NCBI GenBank assembly: GCA_052084925.1
Contig: JBQDEV010000002.1
Location: 248,001 to 312,000, forward strand
Length of the DNA stretch: 64,000 nt
Reading direction: 5' to 3'
Source of the DNA: CmP2 sp052084925
Lineage (GTDB): Bacteria; Actinomycetota; Actinomycetes; Actinomycetales; Micrococcaceae
Below, one piece after another: positions 42,013 to 50,589 of this stretch (positions are counted from its first letter, which is position 1; the number at the start of each line of letters is the position of its first letter). The notes below the pieces were generated by a model. It had not been told where the DNA came from, made no database searches, and saw nothing but the letters and a program-made list of their open reading frames with translations. The translations under genes were made by a program, and so were the position numbers.

Positions 42013-42609
42013 ATGAAACGCATTGAAGCGCTGCGCCTTATCAACGAACTCACACCGGAGCTTCCGGTGGTGCTCACCTGTGCCGCCACCAGCCGAGAGA
42101 TGGCGTCGGTGGAGGACCGGGACAACCACTTCCCGGTGCTGGACTCGATGGGACTGGTCGGCTCCATCGCCACCGGGCTGTCCTTGGCGGTACGTGAGAC
42201 GGACATTGCCAAAGTCGTCGCCGTTGAGGGTGACGGCTCCCTGCTGATGAACCCGAACGTGCTGCCCACCGGCGGATTCCTGGCACCGGAGAAGCTGTTG
42301 CTGATCCTGCTCGACAACCAGGTGTATGGGTCGACTGCGGGACTGCCGACCTACGCCTCGCGGGTGGATCTCGGCGCGCTGGCCGAGGCGGCCGGCTGGC
42401 GGATGTCCCGCGCCGACGACGAAGACGGCCTGCGGTCCGGATTCGCCAGCCTGGTGCAACACCCTGGCCCGGCGCTGTTGCATGTGCGCATCGAGGCCGG
42501 GAACGCGGCCAACATTCCGAAGCTGCTGGTGGACCCGGTACTGATCACCGCACGGTTCACCCGCTGGCTTTCAGCCCATCACGGGGTCGGTCACCTCCCG
42601 AGCGCATAG
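42013..42609 (+). CDS. Thiamine-diphosphate decarboxylase, beta (PP) subunit
   Basis: 198 residues, the C-terminal pyrophosphate-binding half. Metal/ThDP motif VEGDGSLLMNPNVLPT matches the GDG-(N)-N pattern, with LLLILLDNQVYGSTAGLPTY next, as in ComE-like subunits. Forms the active site with the product of 41468. Its neighbours (RraA-like proteins, permease) suggest a pathway that breaks a branched or substituted 2-oxoacid. Confidence 0.88.
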   Translation: MKRIEALRLINELTPELPVVLTCAATSREMASVEDRDNHFPVLDSMGLVGSIATGLSLAVRETDIAKVVAVEGDGSLLMNPNVLPTGGFLAPEKLLLILLDNQVYGSTAGLPTYASRVDLGALAEAAGWRMSRADDEDGLRSGFASLVQHPGPALLHVRIEAGNAANIPKLLVDPVLITARFTRWLSAHHGVGHLPSA

Positions 42610-42650
42610 ACTGCAGGTGCTCCCTCGTTCTCGAAGAAAGCAGGACGCTG

Positions 42651-43715
42651 TTGACGACCCTGTACCTGATCTTCGCGACGATCGGTCTGGCGATCGTTGG
42701 CTACGGATTGTGGCGTACGCTGCGTGACGCCCGCGGTTTCGCCGCGTACGGGGCGATCGTGTTCGGCCTGGTTCTGGCGGGTGCCGGGATCAGCGGATTG
42801 CGCTTCCAGGCAGGGGACCCTCTTCCCCTGGTGGTGCTGATCGGCATCACCGTCGGGCTGCTGGTGCTGTTCAACCTCATCGGCTATCCCGCCCTCGTCG
42901 TGTTCCTGATCTGGAGTGGCATCACCATCTTGCGGCGGGAGAGTCGCACCCTCGGCAACGCCCTGGCGCTGCTGGGTGGTGTGGGACTCATCCTGCTTCC
43001 GTCCACCCTGGAGCGACTGTCGCCTCAAGGCGAGGTCCGGGCCGATCCCTGGTACATGATCGGCTATGGGGTGCACTCGTTCGCGGTGCTCCTGGTCGCA
43101 TACTTCTCGGCGGTGTTCGCCCTATTTCTGCTGGGGTCGCTGCTGTACCGATGGCGCCGACCCACGGTACAGCCCGCGGCCGTGGTGGTCCTGGGCTCGG
43201 GGCTGATCCACGGTGAGGTCCCGCCGCTGCTGGGTGCCCGTCTGCGTCGCGCCGTCGAGGTTCAGCGCTCCATGACGCCGGCACCGGTGCTCGTCCCCAG
43301 TGGCGGCCAGGGAGCCGACGAACCACGCAGTGAAGGCGAGGCGATGGCCGCATACCTTCGCGACGAACTGGGGGTGCCCAGCGAGCAGATCCGCGCCGAA
43401 ACCGAGTCGAGGACGACCCAGGAGAACCTCATCAACGCGAGCACCTTGCTGGACTCGGAGCAGGATCCGATCACGGTGGTGACCAGCAGCTATCACGTGT
43501 TCCGTGCCGCGTTACTCACCCGCCGCCTCGGACTGTCGGCGCACGTCGTCGGCGCCCGCACCGCCTGGTACTACCTGCCGAGCGCGACCCTGCGAGAATT
43601 CGCGGCCGTGCTGCGCGACCATCTGCGCGTCCACGCCCTGGCGGTGACGACGCTGCTGATCGTTGCGGTGGCGGTCACGGTGATCTTGGTTCCGGCCACG
43701 GCCGTGGGTGTCTGA
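42651..43715 (+). CDS. YdcF/SanA-like (DUF218) membrane protein
   Basis: 354 residues from TTG 42651 (TAGACT at 42607-42612 is a possible -10). The N-terminal half has about five hydrophobic segments (GLAIVGYGLW, YGAIVFGLVLAGAGI, VVLIGITVGLLVLFNLIGY and others). The DUF218 domain follows: AVVVLGSGLIHGEVPPLLGARLRRAVEV, VPSGGQGADEPRSEGEAMAAYL, ESRTTQENLINA and SSYHVFRAALLTRRLGL; a last membrane segment ends the protein. SanA/ElyC relatives affect envelope integrity at the outer face of the membrane. Enzymatic activity is not known. Confidence 0.85.
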   Translation: MTTLYLIFATIGLAIVGYGLWRTLRDARGFAAYGAIVFGLVLAGAGISGLRFQAGDPLPLVVLIGITVGLLVLFNLIGYPALVVFLIWSGITILRRESRTLGNALALLGGVGLILLPSTLERLSPQGEVRADPWYMIGYGVHSFAVLLVAYFSAVFALFLLGSLLYRWRRPTVQPAAVVVLGSGLIHGEVPPLLGARLRRAVEVQRSMTPAPVLVPSGGQGADEPRSEGEAMAAYLRDELGVPSEQIRAETESRTTQENLINASTLLDSEQDPITVVTSSYHVFRAALLTRRLGLSAHVVGARTAWYYLPSATLREFAAVLRDHLRVHALAVTTLLIVAVAVTVILVPATAVGV

Positions 43716-43750
43716 GGCGCGGAAGCGGTGACCACTCGGAGCTGGCCGCT

Positions 43751-43788
43751 CTCATCCCCGTCTCATCGGAGTGGGGGAGACTGAGACC
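43751..43788 (+). promoter_or_regulatory. CTCAT direct repeats (site B) with leaderless promoter
   Basis: CTCAT at 43751 and 43762, 11 bases apart, then ten bases and GAGACT (43777-43782), then exactly six bases and ATG 43789. The repeat-to-hexamer spacing is the same as at site A (CTCAC, ten bases, TACGCT). It looks like an activator-dependent promoter giving a leaderless mRNA. Confidence 0.5.
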
Positions 43789-44265
43789 ATGAGTCGTACA
43801 CCCTTCTCGGCACGGACGTTTCCGTGGGTGAGCATCGCCAGCGTCGTGGCCGTGATCGCCGCCGCGGTGGCGATCATCGTCACGCTCTCGACGGCGAACC
43901 CCGGCACGGTTGATCTCGGTCCCTCGGTCTCGGTCAACGACGAGCCCTCCCGCACCACGAACCAGCCCTCCTCGGCGGCGCCCGACGCTGCGTCGGAGTC
44001 AGCCTCCGAGTCGGCTTCGGCGAGCGCCACCTCCGCATCGACCGCGGCGAACTCGACCAGTCCGGCCGCGTCCTCCTTGACCCCGCCGCCCGCCTCAGCG
44101 CCCTCCACTCCGCGTGCCGTGCCTGAGCCGGAACCCTCACGTGCCCAGACGCAGACCTGGGATGACGACGACTGGGACGATGACGACTGGGATGACGATG
44201 ACTGGGACGACGACGATGACGATGATGACGGGGACGATGACGACTGGGATGACGACGACGACTGA
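43789..44265 (+). CDS. Asp-rich exported protein with WDDDD repeats
   Basis: 158 residues. An N-terminal membrane segment (WVSIASVVAVIAAAVAIIVTL, positions about 11-31) anchors or exports it. A Ser/Ala/Thr/Pro low-complexity stalk follows, then a C-terminal tail of repeated Trp-Asp4 units (DDDDWDDDDWDDDDW and onwards) consisting almost only of Asp and Trp. No cysteine. Such tails can bind calcium or other cations, or act as a binding site for a partner; no family name is known to me. Immediately upstream of the histidine kinase gene (21 bases), so possibly a ligand or regulator of that kinase. Confidence 0.75.
   Translation: MSRTPFSARTFPWVSIASVVAVIAAAVAIIVTLSTANPGTVDLGPSVSVNDEPSRTTNQPSSAAPDAASESASESASASATSASTAANSTSPAASSLTPPPASAPSTPRAVPEPEPSRAQTQTWDDDDWDDDDWDDDDWDDDDDDDDGDDDDWDDDDD
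44160..44264 (+). repeat. Tandem repeat encoding the WDDDD tail
   Basis: About 105 bases made of GAYGAYGACTGGGAY-type 15-base units, of which four to five are recognisable, plus a pure GAY run. It encodes the Asp/Trp tail and is liable to change length by slippage. Confidence 0.8.
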
Positions 44266-44274
44266 GACGCTCGC

Positions 44275-44280
44275 TAAGGT
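44275..44280 (+). promoter_or_regulatory. -10 element of the histidine kinase gene, leaderless
   Basis: TAAGGT, six bases before the GTG start at 44287, in the 21-base gap after the Asp-rich protein gene. No ribosome site competes. Confidence 0.4.
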
Positions 44281-44286
44281 GGGGGT

Positions 44287-45891
44287 GTGAGCGCTACTCC
44301 CACTCGACGACCGGGCACTGCCTGGGGTCGTCTCACCGTGCGCACTCGCGTGGTGATCACCCTGTTAGCGCTCACGCTGGCCTCCCTCACGGTGACCGGG
44401 GTGATCTCTTTCGCCCTGCAGCGCGCCGATTACCAACAACGGATCGACGACTCACTGACCCGTACCGTGGATGAGGTGCGCATTCTCGCCCAGGAGGGCG
44501 TGGACCCGGGCACAGGGGAGCCCTTCGTAGAATCCGACCAGATGGTCTACGTCGCGATGCTGCGTCACCTGCCCGGTGCCACCGAGGGCATGCTCGGCAT
44601 GAACTCCTCCGGGGTGGTGTGGACGGCGAACGCCTCGGTGCCGCTGCGCCTGGAGGACGACCGGGAGCTGATCTCGCAGCTGATGAACCGGGTGGGACCC
44701 GATGCCCGCCCCGAGGTGATGCTGGAATCGATCACCACCTCCACCACTGAATACCGGGTGGCGATCATCCCCATCTCGTTCCCCGACGACGCCGAACCGT
44801 CCGTAATGGTGGTCGCCGAGGACCAGCGGGCGGCACTGCGCACTCTCGACAACACCTTCCTCACCTACGCCGCCACCGGGCTCGGGGTGATGATCGTGGC
44901 CGGGCTCATCGGCTCCCTGGTGGTGGGACGACTGCTCGCGCCGCTGCGCGTGCTGCAATCCACCGCCGCGGAGATCTCCGGAGATGAGGATCTGGATCGT
45001 CGCGTCCCGATTACCGGTAGCGACGACGTCGCCCGTCTCTCCGAGGACTTCAACGCGATGCTGGACCGGCTCTCCGGCAGCTTCGCCTCCCAGCGCCAGC
45101 TCCTCGACGACGTCGGCCACGAGCTGCGCACCCCGATCACCATCGTGCAGGGCAATCTGGAGCTGATGGACCCGCAAGACCCCGTCGATGTCACCCAGGT
45201 CCGCGACATCTCCCTTGACGAGCTCGACCGCGTCACCCGCCTCACCGAAGACCTGGTGACCCTGGCGAAATCCGGCCGCCCCGACTTCGTTACCCCGCTC
45301 CCGCTGGACGTGGCCACGCTGACGCACGCCGTCGCCGAGAAGGCCGAGCGGCTGGGCCCGCGCGCCTGGACGGTGGAATCGGCGGCCGAGGTGGTGCACG
45401 ATCTGGACGAGCAGCGCATCACCCAGGCCTGGCTGCAGCTGGCCAGCAACGCCGTCAAGTACTCCGAGCCCGACACCCAGGTGTGGATCGGGTCGCGGGT
45501 GGAGAACATCGGCGGGCCGATGCACGCCGTCGCCAAGACGCCGGAGGTCACCCTGCCCGGCCAGGCACCCGTGCCGACGCCCACCCCCACCCCAGCCACC
45601 GGGCGCTGGCTGAGCCTGTGGGTGACCGACCGCGGCATCGGGGTCAGCGCGGAGGACGCGCAACGGATCTTCGAGCGCTTCGGCCGCGGTGGCAACTCCT
45701 CGCGCGCCGAGGGCTCCGGACTGGGGCTGAACATCGTGGTGGAGATCGCCCGAGCCCACGGCGGCACCGTCTCCGTGCGCTCCACCCCCGGCACCGGCTC
45801 CACCTTCATCATGCACCTGCCGCTGTCCGAGCAGCCGAACCACCTCGACCCGGCCCCCGGCCCGACCGCCATCACAGGAGGACACCCGTGA
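44287..45891 (+). CDS. Sensor histidine kinase
   Basis: 534 residues from GTG 44287. First membrane segment VVITLLALTLASLTVTGVIS, an extracytoplasmic sensor of about 150 residues, second segment GLGVMIVAGLIGSLVVG (about 200-216), HAMP, the H-box LLDDVGHELRTPITIVQGNL with the phosphorylated His, N-box LASNAVKYSEP, G1 box TDRGIGVS and G2 box GSGLGLNIV. The sensor has no pair of cysteines I can see. A Pro-rich insert lies between the N and G1 boxes (PVPTPTPTPATG). GTGA overlap with the response regulator gene. Likely senses envelope state. Confidence 0.95.
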   Translation: MSATPTRRPGTAWGRLTVRTRVVITLLALTLASLTVTGVISFALQRADYQQRIDDSLTRTVDEVRILAQEGVDPGTGEPFVESDQMVYVAMLRHLPGATEGMLGMNSSGVVWTANASVPLRLEDDRELISQLMNRVGPDARPEVMLESITTSTTEYRVAIIPISFPDDAEPSVMVVAEDQRAALRTLDNTFLTYAATGLGVMIVAGLIGSLVVGRLLAPLRVLQSTAAEISGDEDLDRRVPITGSDDVARLSEDFNAMLDRLSGSFASQRQLLDDVGHELRTPITIVQGNLELMDPQDPVDVTQVRDISLDELDRVTRLTEDLVTLAKSGRPDFVTPLPLDVATLTHAVAEKAERLGPRAWTVESAAEVVHDLDEQRITQAWLQLASNAVKYSEPDTQVWIGSRVENIGGPMHAVAKTPEVTLPGQAPVPTPTPTPATGRWLSLWVTDRGIGVSAEDAQRIFERFGRGGNSSRAEGSGLGLNIVVEIARAHGGTVSVRSTPGTGSTFIMHLPLSEQPNHLDPAPGPTAITGGHP

Positions 45892-46682
45892 CCGCTCAGC
45901 GCATCCTGATTATCGAGGACGAGCACCGCATCAGCGACTTCGTCTCGAAGGGCCTGATGGCCGAGGGCTTCGACCCGACCGTCGTCTCCACCGGCGCCGA
46001 CGGCGTCCGCGAAGTCTACGAGCCGCACTCCGGGCAGGGCTACCAGCTGGTCATCCTCGATCTGGGACTGCCCGACGTCGACGGCTTCGAGGTGCTGAAG
46101 AAGATCCGCGCCCGCTACCCGCAGCTACCGGTCATCATCCTCACCGCGCGCACTTCCGGAGCCGACACGGTCACCGGTCTCACCTCGGGCGCGGACGACT
46201 ACGTGCCCAAGCCGTTCCGCTTCCCCGAGCTGGTGGCCCGGATCCGATTGCGGCTCAAGGCCCACGAGGGGCTCGGCGATGCCGACACCGGCGACGGGGC
46301 GGGCGGCGGTGGGAGGTCCCGCGGATTCAGCTCCGGTGCGGGGGCCGAGAACGGCAGGAGGGACCCCGACGCCGAGATCCTGCGCCACACCGACCTCGTG
46401 CTCGACCCGGTGCGCCACCTGGTGACCCTCGACGACGCCGTCGTGGAGCTCTCCCCGCGCGAATTCACCCTGGCCGAGACGTTCCTGCGACACCCCGGCC
46501 AGGCGCTGACCCGCGACCAGCTGCTGTCTCGGGTGTGGGGCGACGACTTCGACGGCAGCTCCAATGTGGTGGATGTCTACGTGCGCTACCTGCGCACCAA
46601 ACTCGGTGCCACCCGGTTCATCACCGTGCGCGGCATCGGCTACCGGCTGGTGGACGAGAAGAACTATCAGCCCGAGGCGTGA
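45888..46682 (+). CDS. OmpR/PhoB-family response regulator
   Basis: 264 residues from GTG 45888. Receiver domain: IIEDEHRISDF (acidic pocket), ILDLGLPDVDGFEVL (phosphorylated Asp), ILTART, YVPKPF (conserved Lys). A long Gly/Ser/Asp-rich linker of about 40 residues (GDGAGGGGRSRGFSSGAG) follows, longer than usual, then the winged-helix domain with VELSPREFTLAETFLRHPGQ and GSSNVVDVYVRYLRTKLG. OmpR-type proteins bind direct repeats about 11 bp apart, exactly the spacing of the TGAGA repeats in this window. Its end overlaps the convergent ABC gene by 16 bases. Confidence 0.95.
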   Translation: MTAQRILIIEDEHRISDFVSKGLMAEGFDPTVVSTGADGVREVYEPHSGQGYQLVILDLGLPDVDGFEVLKKIRARYPQLPVIILTARTSGADTVTGLTSGADDYVPKPFRFPELVARIRLRLKAHEGLGDADTGDGAGGGGRSRGFSSGAGAENGRRDPDAEILRHTDLVLDPVRHLVTLDDAVVELSPREFTLAETFLRHPGQALTRDQLLSRVWGDDFDGSSNVVDVYVRYLRTKLGATRFITVRGIGYRLVDEKNYQPEA

Positions 46683-48421
46683 ACGACCGGCAGCTTGGCG
46701 GTGACCGGCCCCGCATCCAGGTCCCAGACGACGACCGCCGCTGCTGCCCGCGGTGAGCGCAGCAGCGCCTGCGGGTTCGAGGAGGACACCAGCACCACCC
46801 CGGGGTGGCGGTCGATGAGCTCGGCGAGCCGGACCAGACCCTCGGCGTCGAGATCCTGATCCACCTCGTCCAGCACCACCAGCGGTGGCTGCCCCAGAAA
46901 CGCGCGGGCCACTTTCAGCCGGGCCGCCTGCTGGGAGGTCCACGGGGCGCCGTCGTTCTTCAGCGGTCGACCCAGCCCGCGCGAGTGACCCTGGACCGTC
47001 TCGGTGAGTCCCACCCGGTCCAGCATCCACCGGATCTCGCCATCGGTGGCCTCCGGGGTGCGATATGCCGTCAGCCGACGCACCGAACCACGCTCCAGGG
47101 GCAGATGCCGGGCGGCCACCCCCACCAGATGACGACGCTGCCGCAGCGGCGCCAGCGGGTAGTCGGCCCCGGCGATGCGCACCCGGGCGGGGGAGTCCTC
47201 CTCGGCCAGCAGTACCGCGTCCAGGGCATCCCGGCGCACCAGCGGATCGGAGGAACGCACCTGCACCACCGACCCCGGTGCCGCGTGCAGGGCTGGCAGG
47301 CGCACCGGGGCATCGTGGCGCACCACGGTGGTATCGACGACGTCGACGCCCAGCGCGGCAGCGCCGTCACCGGCAACGTCACCGGGGCCGGCGGCGGAGC
47401 GCTCCCAGCGGCGCTCGCGCTCGGCTTCGGCCGCGGTGAGTGCCCGGGCCTGGTGCAGCACCGGGGCGATCACCCGACGGGCGGCCCGGAAGTTCTGCCG
47501 GTATTCGACTACCTGCCCCAGGTCGGTGAGCGGGGCAGCCATCACGCCTAGCAGCGTCATCACCGAGGCCACCGAGGCGGTGTCGATCCAACCGAAGGTG
47601 GACAGCAGCACCACGGCCACCGTGCTCAGCGAGGCCGCGGTCACGGTCAGTGCCCGGATGAGTCCGGTGACATAGGAGCGCTGCACGGCGGCGTCCACGA
47701 CTTTGCGGGAGTCCCGGTCCACGGCGTTGAGCTCGCGGCGCACCGCACCGGCCAAGATCACGGAGTCACCAGCTTTCACCGCGTCGGCGATCCGCGCGGA
47801 CATCCGGCCGCGCATCCGGCGCACGGTGCGGGCGCGCTGCCGAGCCAGCCGGGCCAGCCACGGCAGCAGTCCGGCCATCACCAGCAGCGGTACCGCGACG
47901 GCAGCAGCGATCACCAGGTGGGAGACGGTCAGCGCGCCCAGCACCACCAGAATCAGGGGTAGCCCGGTGAGCAGCGGCACTAGTCCCCGGGAGATCCAGG
48001 TGCGCACCGCGGTGAGGTCGTTGGAGGCGCGGGTGACGATCACCCCCAGAGAGCGGTTCCCGGCCCCGCCGAACGCCGCGGTGACGAGACGGCGCCGCTG
48101 CTCGAACACGTAGTCCTGGCCCAGGTCCTCGGCGACGATGCGCTCGATCCAGCGGATGACGCCGATGCCCAGCACCGAGCCGATGAGCCCGGCCACCAGT
48201 AGCCCGGTGGGCATCGGGTGCACCGGATCGACACCGGGCACCGCAGAGGCAGCGGAGAGCAGCGTCTCGACCAGCAGCGCCATGGCCAGCCCGGCCACGG
48301 CTTGAGCCACCCCGCAGCCGACCAGCTGGATCAGCAGTAGCCGACGCCGCCCCGCCCAGACGCGCGGCATGCGGGGTTCGGTCTCGTCGCGCGCGGGCTG
48401 CTCAGCGGTCATCGGTGTCAC
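46667..48421 (-). CDS. ABC-exporter-like protein with degenerate ATPase domain
   Basis: 584 residues starting at GTG 48421 (ATG 48412 is an alternative). The first 310 residues form a type-1 exporter membrane domain with six hydrophobic segments (CydC/D-like). The nucleotide-binding part keeps a Walker B (PPLVVLDEVDQDLD), but at the Walker A position there is APGSVVQVRSSDPLVRRD, with no GxxGxGKS; the signature LSGGQ is TSQQ and the switch histidine is replaced by Ser (VLVSSSNPQ). It should not hydrolyse ATP canonically. Last gene of a four-gene minus-strand operon, overlapping the P-loop gene by four bases; no partner ABC half is adjacent. Confidence 0.85.
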   Translation of the reverse strand: MTPMTAEQPARDETEPRMPRVWAGRRRLLLIQLVGCGVAQAVAGLAMALLVETLLSAASAVPGVDPVHPMPTGLLVAGLIGSVLGIGVIRWIERIVAEDLGQDYVFEQRRRLVTAAFGGAGNRSLGVIVTRASNDLTAVRTWISRGLVPLLTGLPLILVVLGALTVSHLVIAAAVAVPLLVMAGLLPWLARLARQRARTVRRMRGRMSARIADAVKAGDSVILAGAVRRELNAVDRDSRKVVDAAVQRSYVTGLIRALTVTAASLSTVAVVLLSTFGWIDTASVASVMTLLGVMAAPLTDLGQVVEYRQNFRAARRVIAPVLHQARALTAAEAERERRWERSAAGPGDVAGDGAAALGVDVVDTTVVRHDAPVRLPALHAAPGSVVQVRSSDPLVRRDALDAVLLAEEDSPARVRIAGADYPLAPLRQRRHLVGVAARHLPLERGSVRRLTAYRTPEATDGEIRWMLDRVGLTETVQGHSRGLGRPLKNDGAPWTSQQAARLKVARAFLGQPPLVVLDEVDQDLDAEGLVRLAELIDRHPGVVLVSSSNPQALLRSPRAAAAVVVWDLDAGPVTAKLPVVHASG

Positions 48422-49575
48422 GCCCGGTCCCGGACCAGCAGCCGGGTGGCCACGGCGGCGTCGGTGAGCTCCATCGTGTCGATCACCGGCACCCCGGCCT
48501 CCGCCAACACCTGGTGGGCCTCGCGGGTGGACAGCGGCGAGGAGGTCATCACCCCGGAGGCCGCCGCCACGGTCAGCCCCACCTGTTGCAGCGCCTGCAC
48601 CCCGGCCTTCGCGCCCAGGGCGTCGGAGGCGGTGAACACCACCTGGTCGATCACCTCGTGGAAGATCGGGTCGCGCAGCAGTGCCGCGGTTTCTTCCTGG
48701 TAGACGCCGTCGGCGATCTCCACGATCACCACGTCGACGTCGTCCTGGCCGAGCCGGTCGATGAGGTTGACGGTGAGGCTGCGGACCTCCGCCATCGAGG
48801 TCTGGAAGGTGGTGGGGTAGCCGAAGTCCGTGAAGTCCAGCACCCGGTGCGCTCCGGCATCGTGATAGCGCATCGGATCATTGCCGGCCCCGGTCCCGGT
48901 GATCTTGCCGGCCGAGACGTGTCGTCCGGAGGCCACGAGCCCGTTGACCAGGCAGGCCGCCGCGGTGGACTTCCCGGAGTTCATCGAGGTGCCGAGCACC
49001 GCGAACACCTCGGGGCGGCGGGTGCGCAACCGAGCCAGGGCGGCGTCGTCGTCGAAATGCAGGGGAGCGTAGCGGGACAGGTTGATGACCCCGTCGTCGT
49101 CGGCGAGTAACCCCACCGGCTCGATCACGGTGGGCTCATCGACGTCGGCGTGGGTCTCGGTGACCAACCCCGCGATCCCGCCGGCGGCCACCAGATGGCA
49201 GCGCTGCAGCGAATCCGGGACGTGGGCCAGGAACTGATCGGCGGCGTAACGGTGTCCGTAGGCGAGCAGGATCAGTGAGTTCTCGAACAGGATCGCCTTG
49301 CGGGATTCCGGAGTCTCCACCCGCTGGTGCTGGCCGATCTCCACGACCCGGGCCACCACCACGTCACCGGATCTCGGGCGCACCCCGAGCCCGGAGCGCA
49401 GGTGGAAGGATCCGCGACGAGCGGCGAGCTCCGCGCCGGCGAAGCGGGTGGTGTAGGCCGCCTGGACGCGTTCCGGCACTGGATGGCGCACCGTGAGCTG
49501 CGTCAGCGGTTCCGCGGAGCGCAGCAGCTGCTCCGCACTGAGCGGGGCGGGGATCGACGTCAGGGAAGCAGTCAT
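48418..49575 (-). CDS. P-loop NTPase of the DUF1611/dethiobiotin-synthetase-like group
   Basis: 385 residues, ATG 49575 with AAAGGA six bases upstream. The N-terminal half is of no recognised type (RSGLGVRPRSGDVVVARVVEIG, LLAYGHRYAADQFLA). The C-terminal half has a P-loop GTSMNSGKSTAAACLVNGL, AGKITGTGAGND, the motif DAGAHRVLDFTDFGYPTT and VDVVIVEIADGVYQEETAALL (Walker B-like Glu). This pattern suits a nucleotide-dependent ligase or kinase acting on a small molecule. Operon with the HTTM protein upstream and the degenerate ABC protein downstream, with which it overlaps by four bases. Confidence 0.75.
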   Translation of the reverse strand: MTASLTSIPAPLSAEQLLRSAEPLTQLTVRHPVPERVQAAYTTRFAGAELAARRGSFHLRSGLGVRPRSGDVVVARVVEIGQHQRVETPESRKAILFENSLILLAYGHRYAADQFLAHVPDSLQRCHLVAAGGIAGLVTETHADVDEPTVIEPVGLLADDDGVINLSRYAPLHFDDDAALARLRTRRPEVFAVLGTSMNSGKSTAAACLVNGLVASGRHVSAGKITGTGAGNDPMRYHDAGAHRVLDFTDFGYPTTFQTSMAEVRSLTVNLIDRLGQDDVDVVIVEIADGVYQEETAALLRDPIFHEVIDQVVFTASDALGAKAGVQALQQVGLTVAAASGVMTSSPLSTREAHQVLAEAGVPVIDTMELTDAAVATRLLVRDRA

Positions 49576-49632
49576 GGTGGATCCTTTCGGGAGGTCAGGA
49601 CGATTCGGGTTGCTGAGCAGTATCAGACCAGG

Positions 49633-50589
49633 TCAAGATGACGTCTCGGTGAGACGCCGATGAGAAGCAGATGAGGGAGCATCCCAGGGGATGAAGGACA
49701 GGTAGGCCACCCCGGAGGTGTTGTAGGAGAATCTGATGCCCATCATCTGCCGGATGCCCCAGTGCATGCTCCAGGCGGCGACGGCGAAGAGCTGACCGGC
49801 GCGCGGATGGGTGAGGGCGATCGGGGCGCCCAGCTCGACGGCCAGCGACAGCGCCGCCAGCGCGCCGAAGGGGGTGCGGGAGGACCCCAGATGTCGGGCG
49901 GTGGCCGGCGGCCGGGAGCCGAACACGTCCTTGCGCAGTGCATCGGCGGCGATCTGATCGCGCAGGGTGTCGCCGCTGGCCCACTTCCAGCCGCGCGGGG
50001 AACGAACCTTGGCCACCCCGGAAAGCAGATACGTCGCACAGGTGGCCACGTTCATCGTCGGGGCGATGGCACCGTAGCGGCGCGCGGCGCGGTGGGGGAG
50101 CAGTTCGCCGTCGCGCAGCAGGGCATCCACAGAGAGCGCGTCGGCGGAGCGGGTGACCCCGAGCACGGCTTGGTGCAGCACCATCAGATTGTCGTGGTGA
50201 TAGACCATGCCCCACGAGTTGCGGTAGGTCAGCGTCCACCACTGCAAGGCGGCGTTCACCGGGCCCGTGACCCGGTGGGCCACCCCGGCGGTGGCCAGCA
50301 CATTGGCGACGAGCGCCAGATCCAGCACCGCGTCCGCGACGCGGGGCGGCAGGGGGCGTTTCAGCACCGACACCACGCCGACGGGACGGAACCGTTGCGG
50401 CTCCTGGCGGTGCAGGGTGCGGAACATCCGGCGTCGGCGCAGCTGCTGGGCCACGGCGTAGGCGCCCACACCCAGACGGAGCACCCCGGGGCGGACAGCG
50501 GGGGCGACCGGGCGCAGGGCGTTGACCAACGAAGACAACAAGGGAGATCGTCGAAGGGAAGGCGGCGGTGACAACGGCAGGGTCGGCAT
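49633..50589 (-). CDS. HTTM-domain membrane protein
   Basis: 318 residues. Several hydrophobic segments and the conserved pieces WWTLTYRNSWGMVYHHDNLMVLHQAVLG, CATYLLSGVAKV, GWKWASGDTLRDQI, LAALSLAVELGAPIAL and AAWSMHWGIRQMMGIRFSYN fit the HTTM domain, the membrane fold shared with vitamin-K-dependent gamma-carboxylase. Whether it is a carboxylase is unknown; most bacterial HTTM proteins are uncharacterised. ATG 50589 overlaps the stop of the preceding gene by one base. Three TGAGA repeats lie within its last 30 bases. Confidence 0.8.
   Translation of the reverse strand: MPTLPLSPPPSLRRSPLLSSLVNALRPVAPAVRPGVLRLGVGAYAVAQQLRRRRMFRTLHRQEPQRFRPVGVVSVLKRPLPPRVADAVLDLALVANVLATAGVAHRVTGPVNAALQWWTLTYRNSWGMVYHHDNLMVLHQAVLGVTRSADALSVDALLRDGELLPHRAARRYGAIAPTMNVATCATYLLSGVAKVRSPRGWKWASGDTLRDQIAADALRKDVFGSRPPATARHLGSSRTPFGALAALSLAVELGAPIALTHPRAGQLFAVAAWSMHWGIRQMMGIRFSYNTSGVAYLSFIPWDAPSSASHRRLTETSS
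49650..49676. promoter_or_regulatory. TGAGA direct repeats, three units (site C)
   Basis: Units start at 49650, 49661 and 49672, exactly 11 bases apart, inside the 3' end of the HTTM gene and 75-100 bases upstream of the P-loop gene start. Read towards that gene they are CTCAT, CTCAT, CTCAC. A GATACT hexamer follows further downstream, so an internal promoter is possible. Confidence 0.5.

Noticed and set aside
44160..44264. CRISPR-like short repeats
   Set aside because: Repeats are in-frame GAY/TGG codons of one protein with no spacers and no cas genes.
44452..45885. 477-codon frame antisense to the histidine kinase
   Set aside because: Gly/His-rich shadow of the kinase's third-position GC bias, no ribosome site, no motifs.
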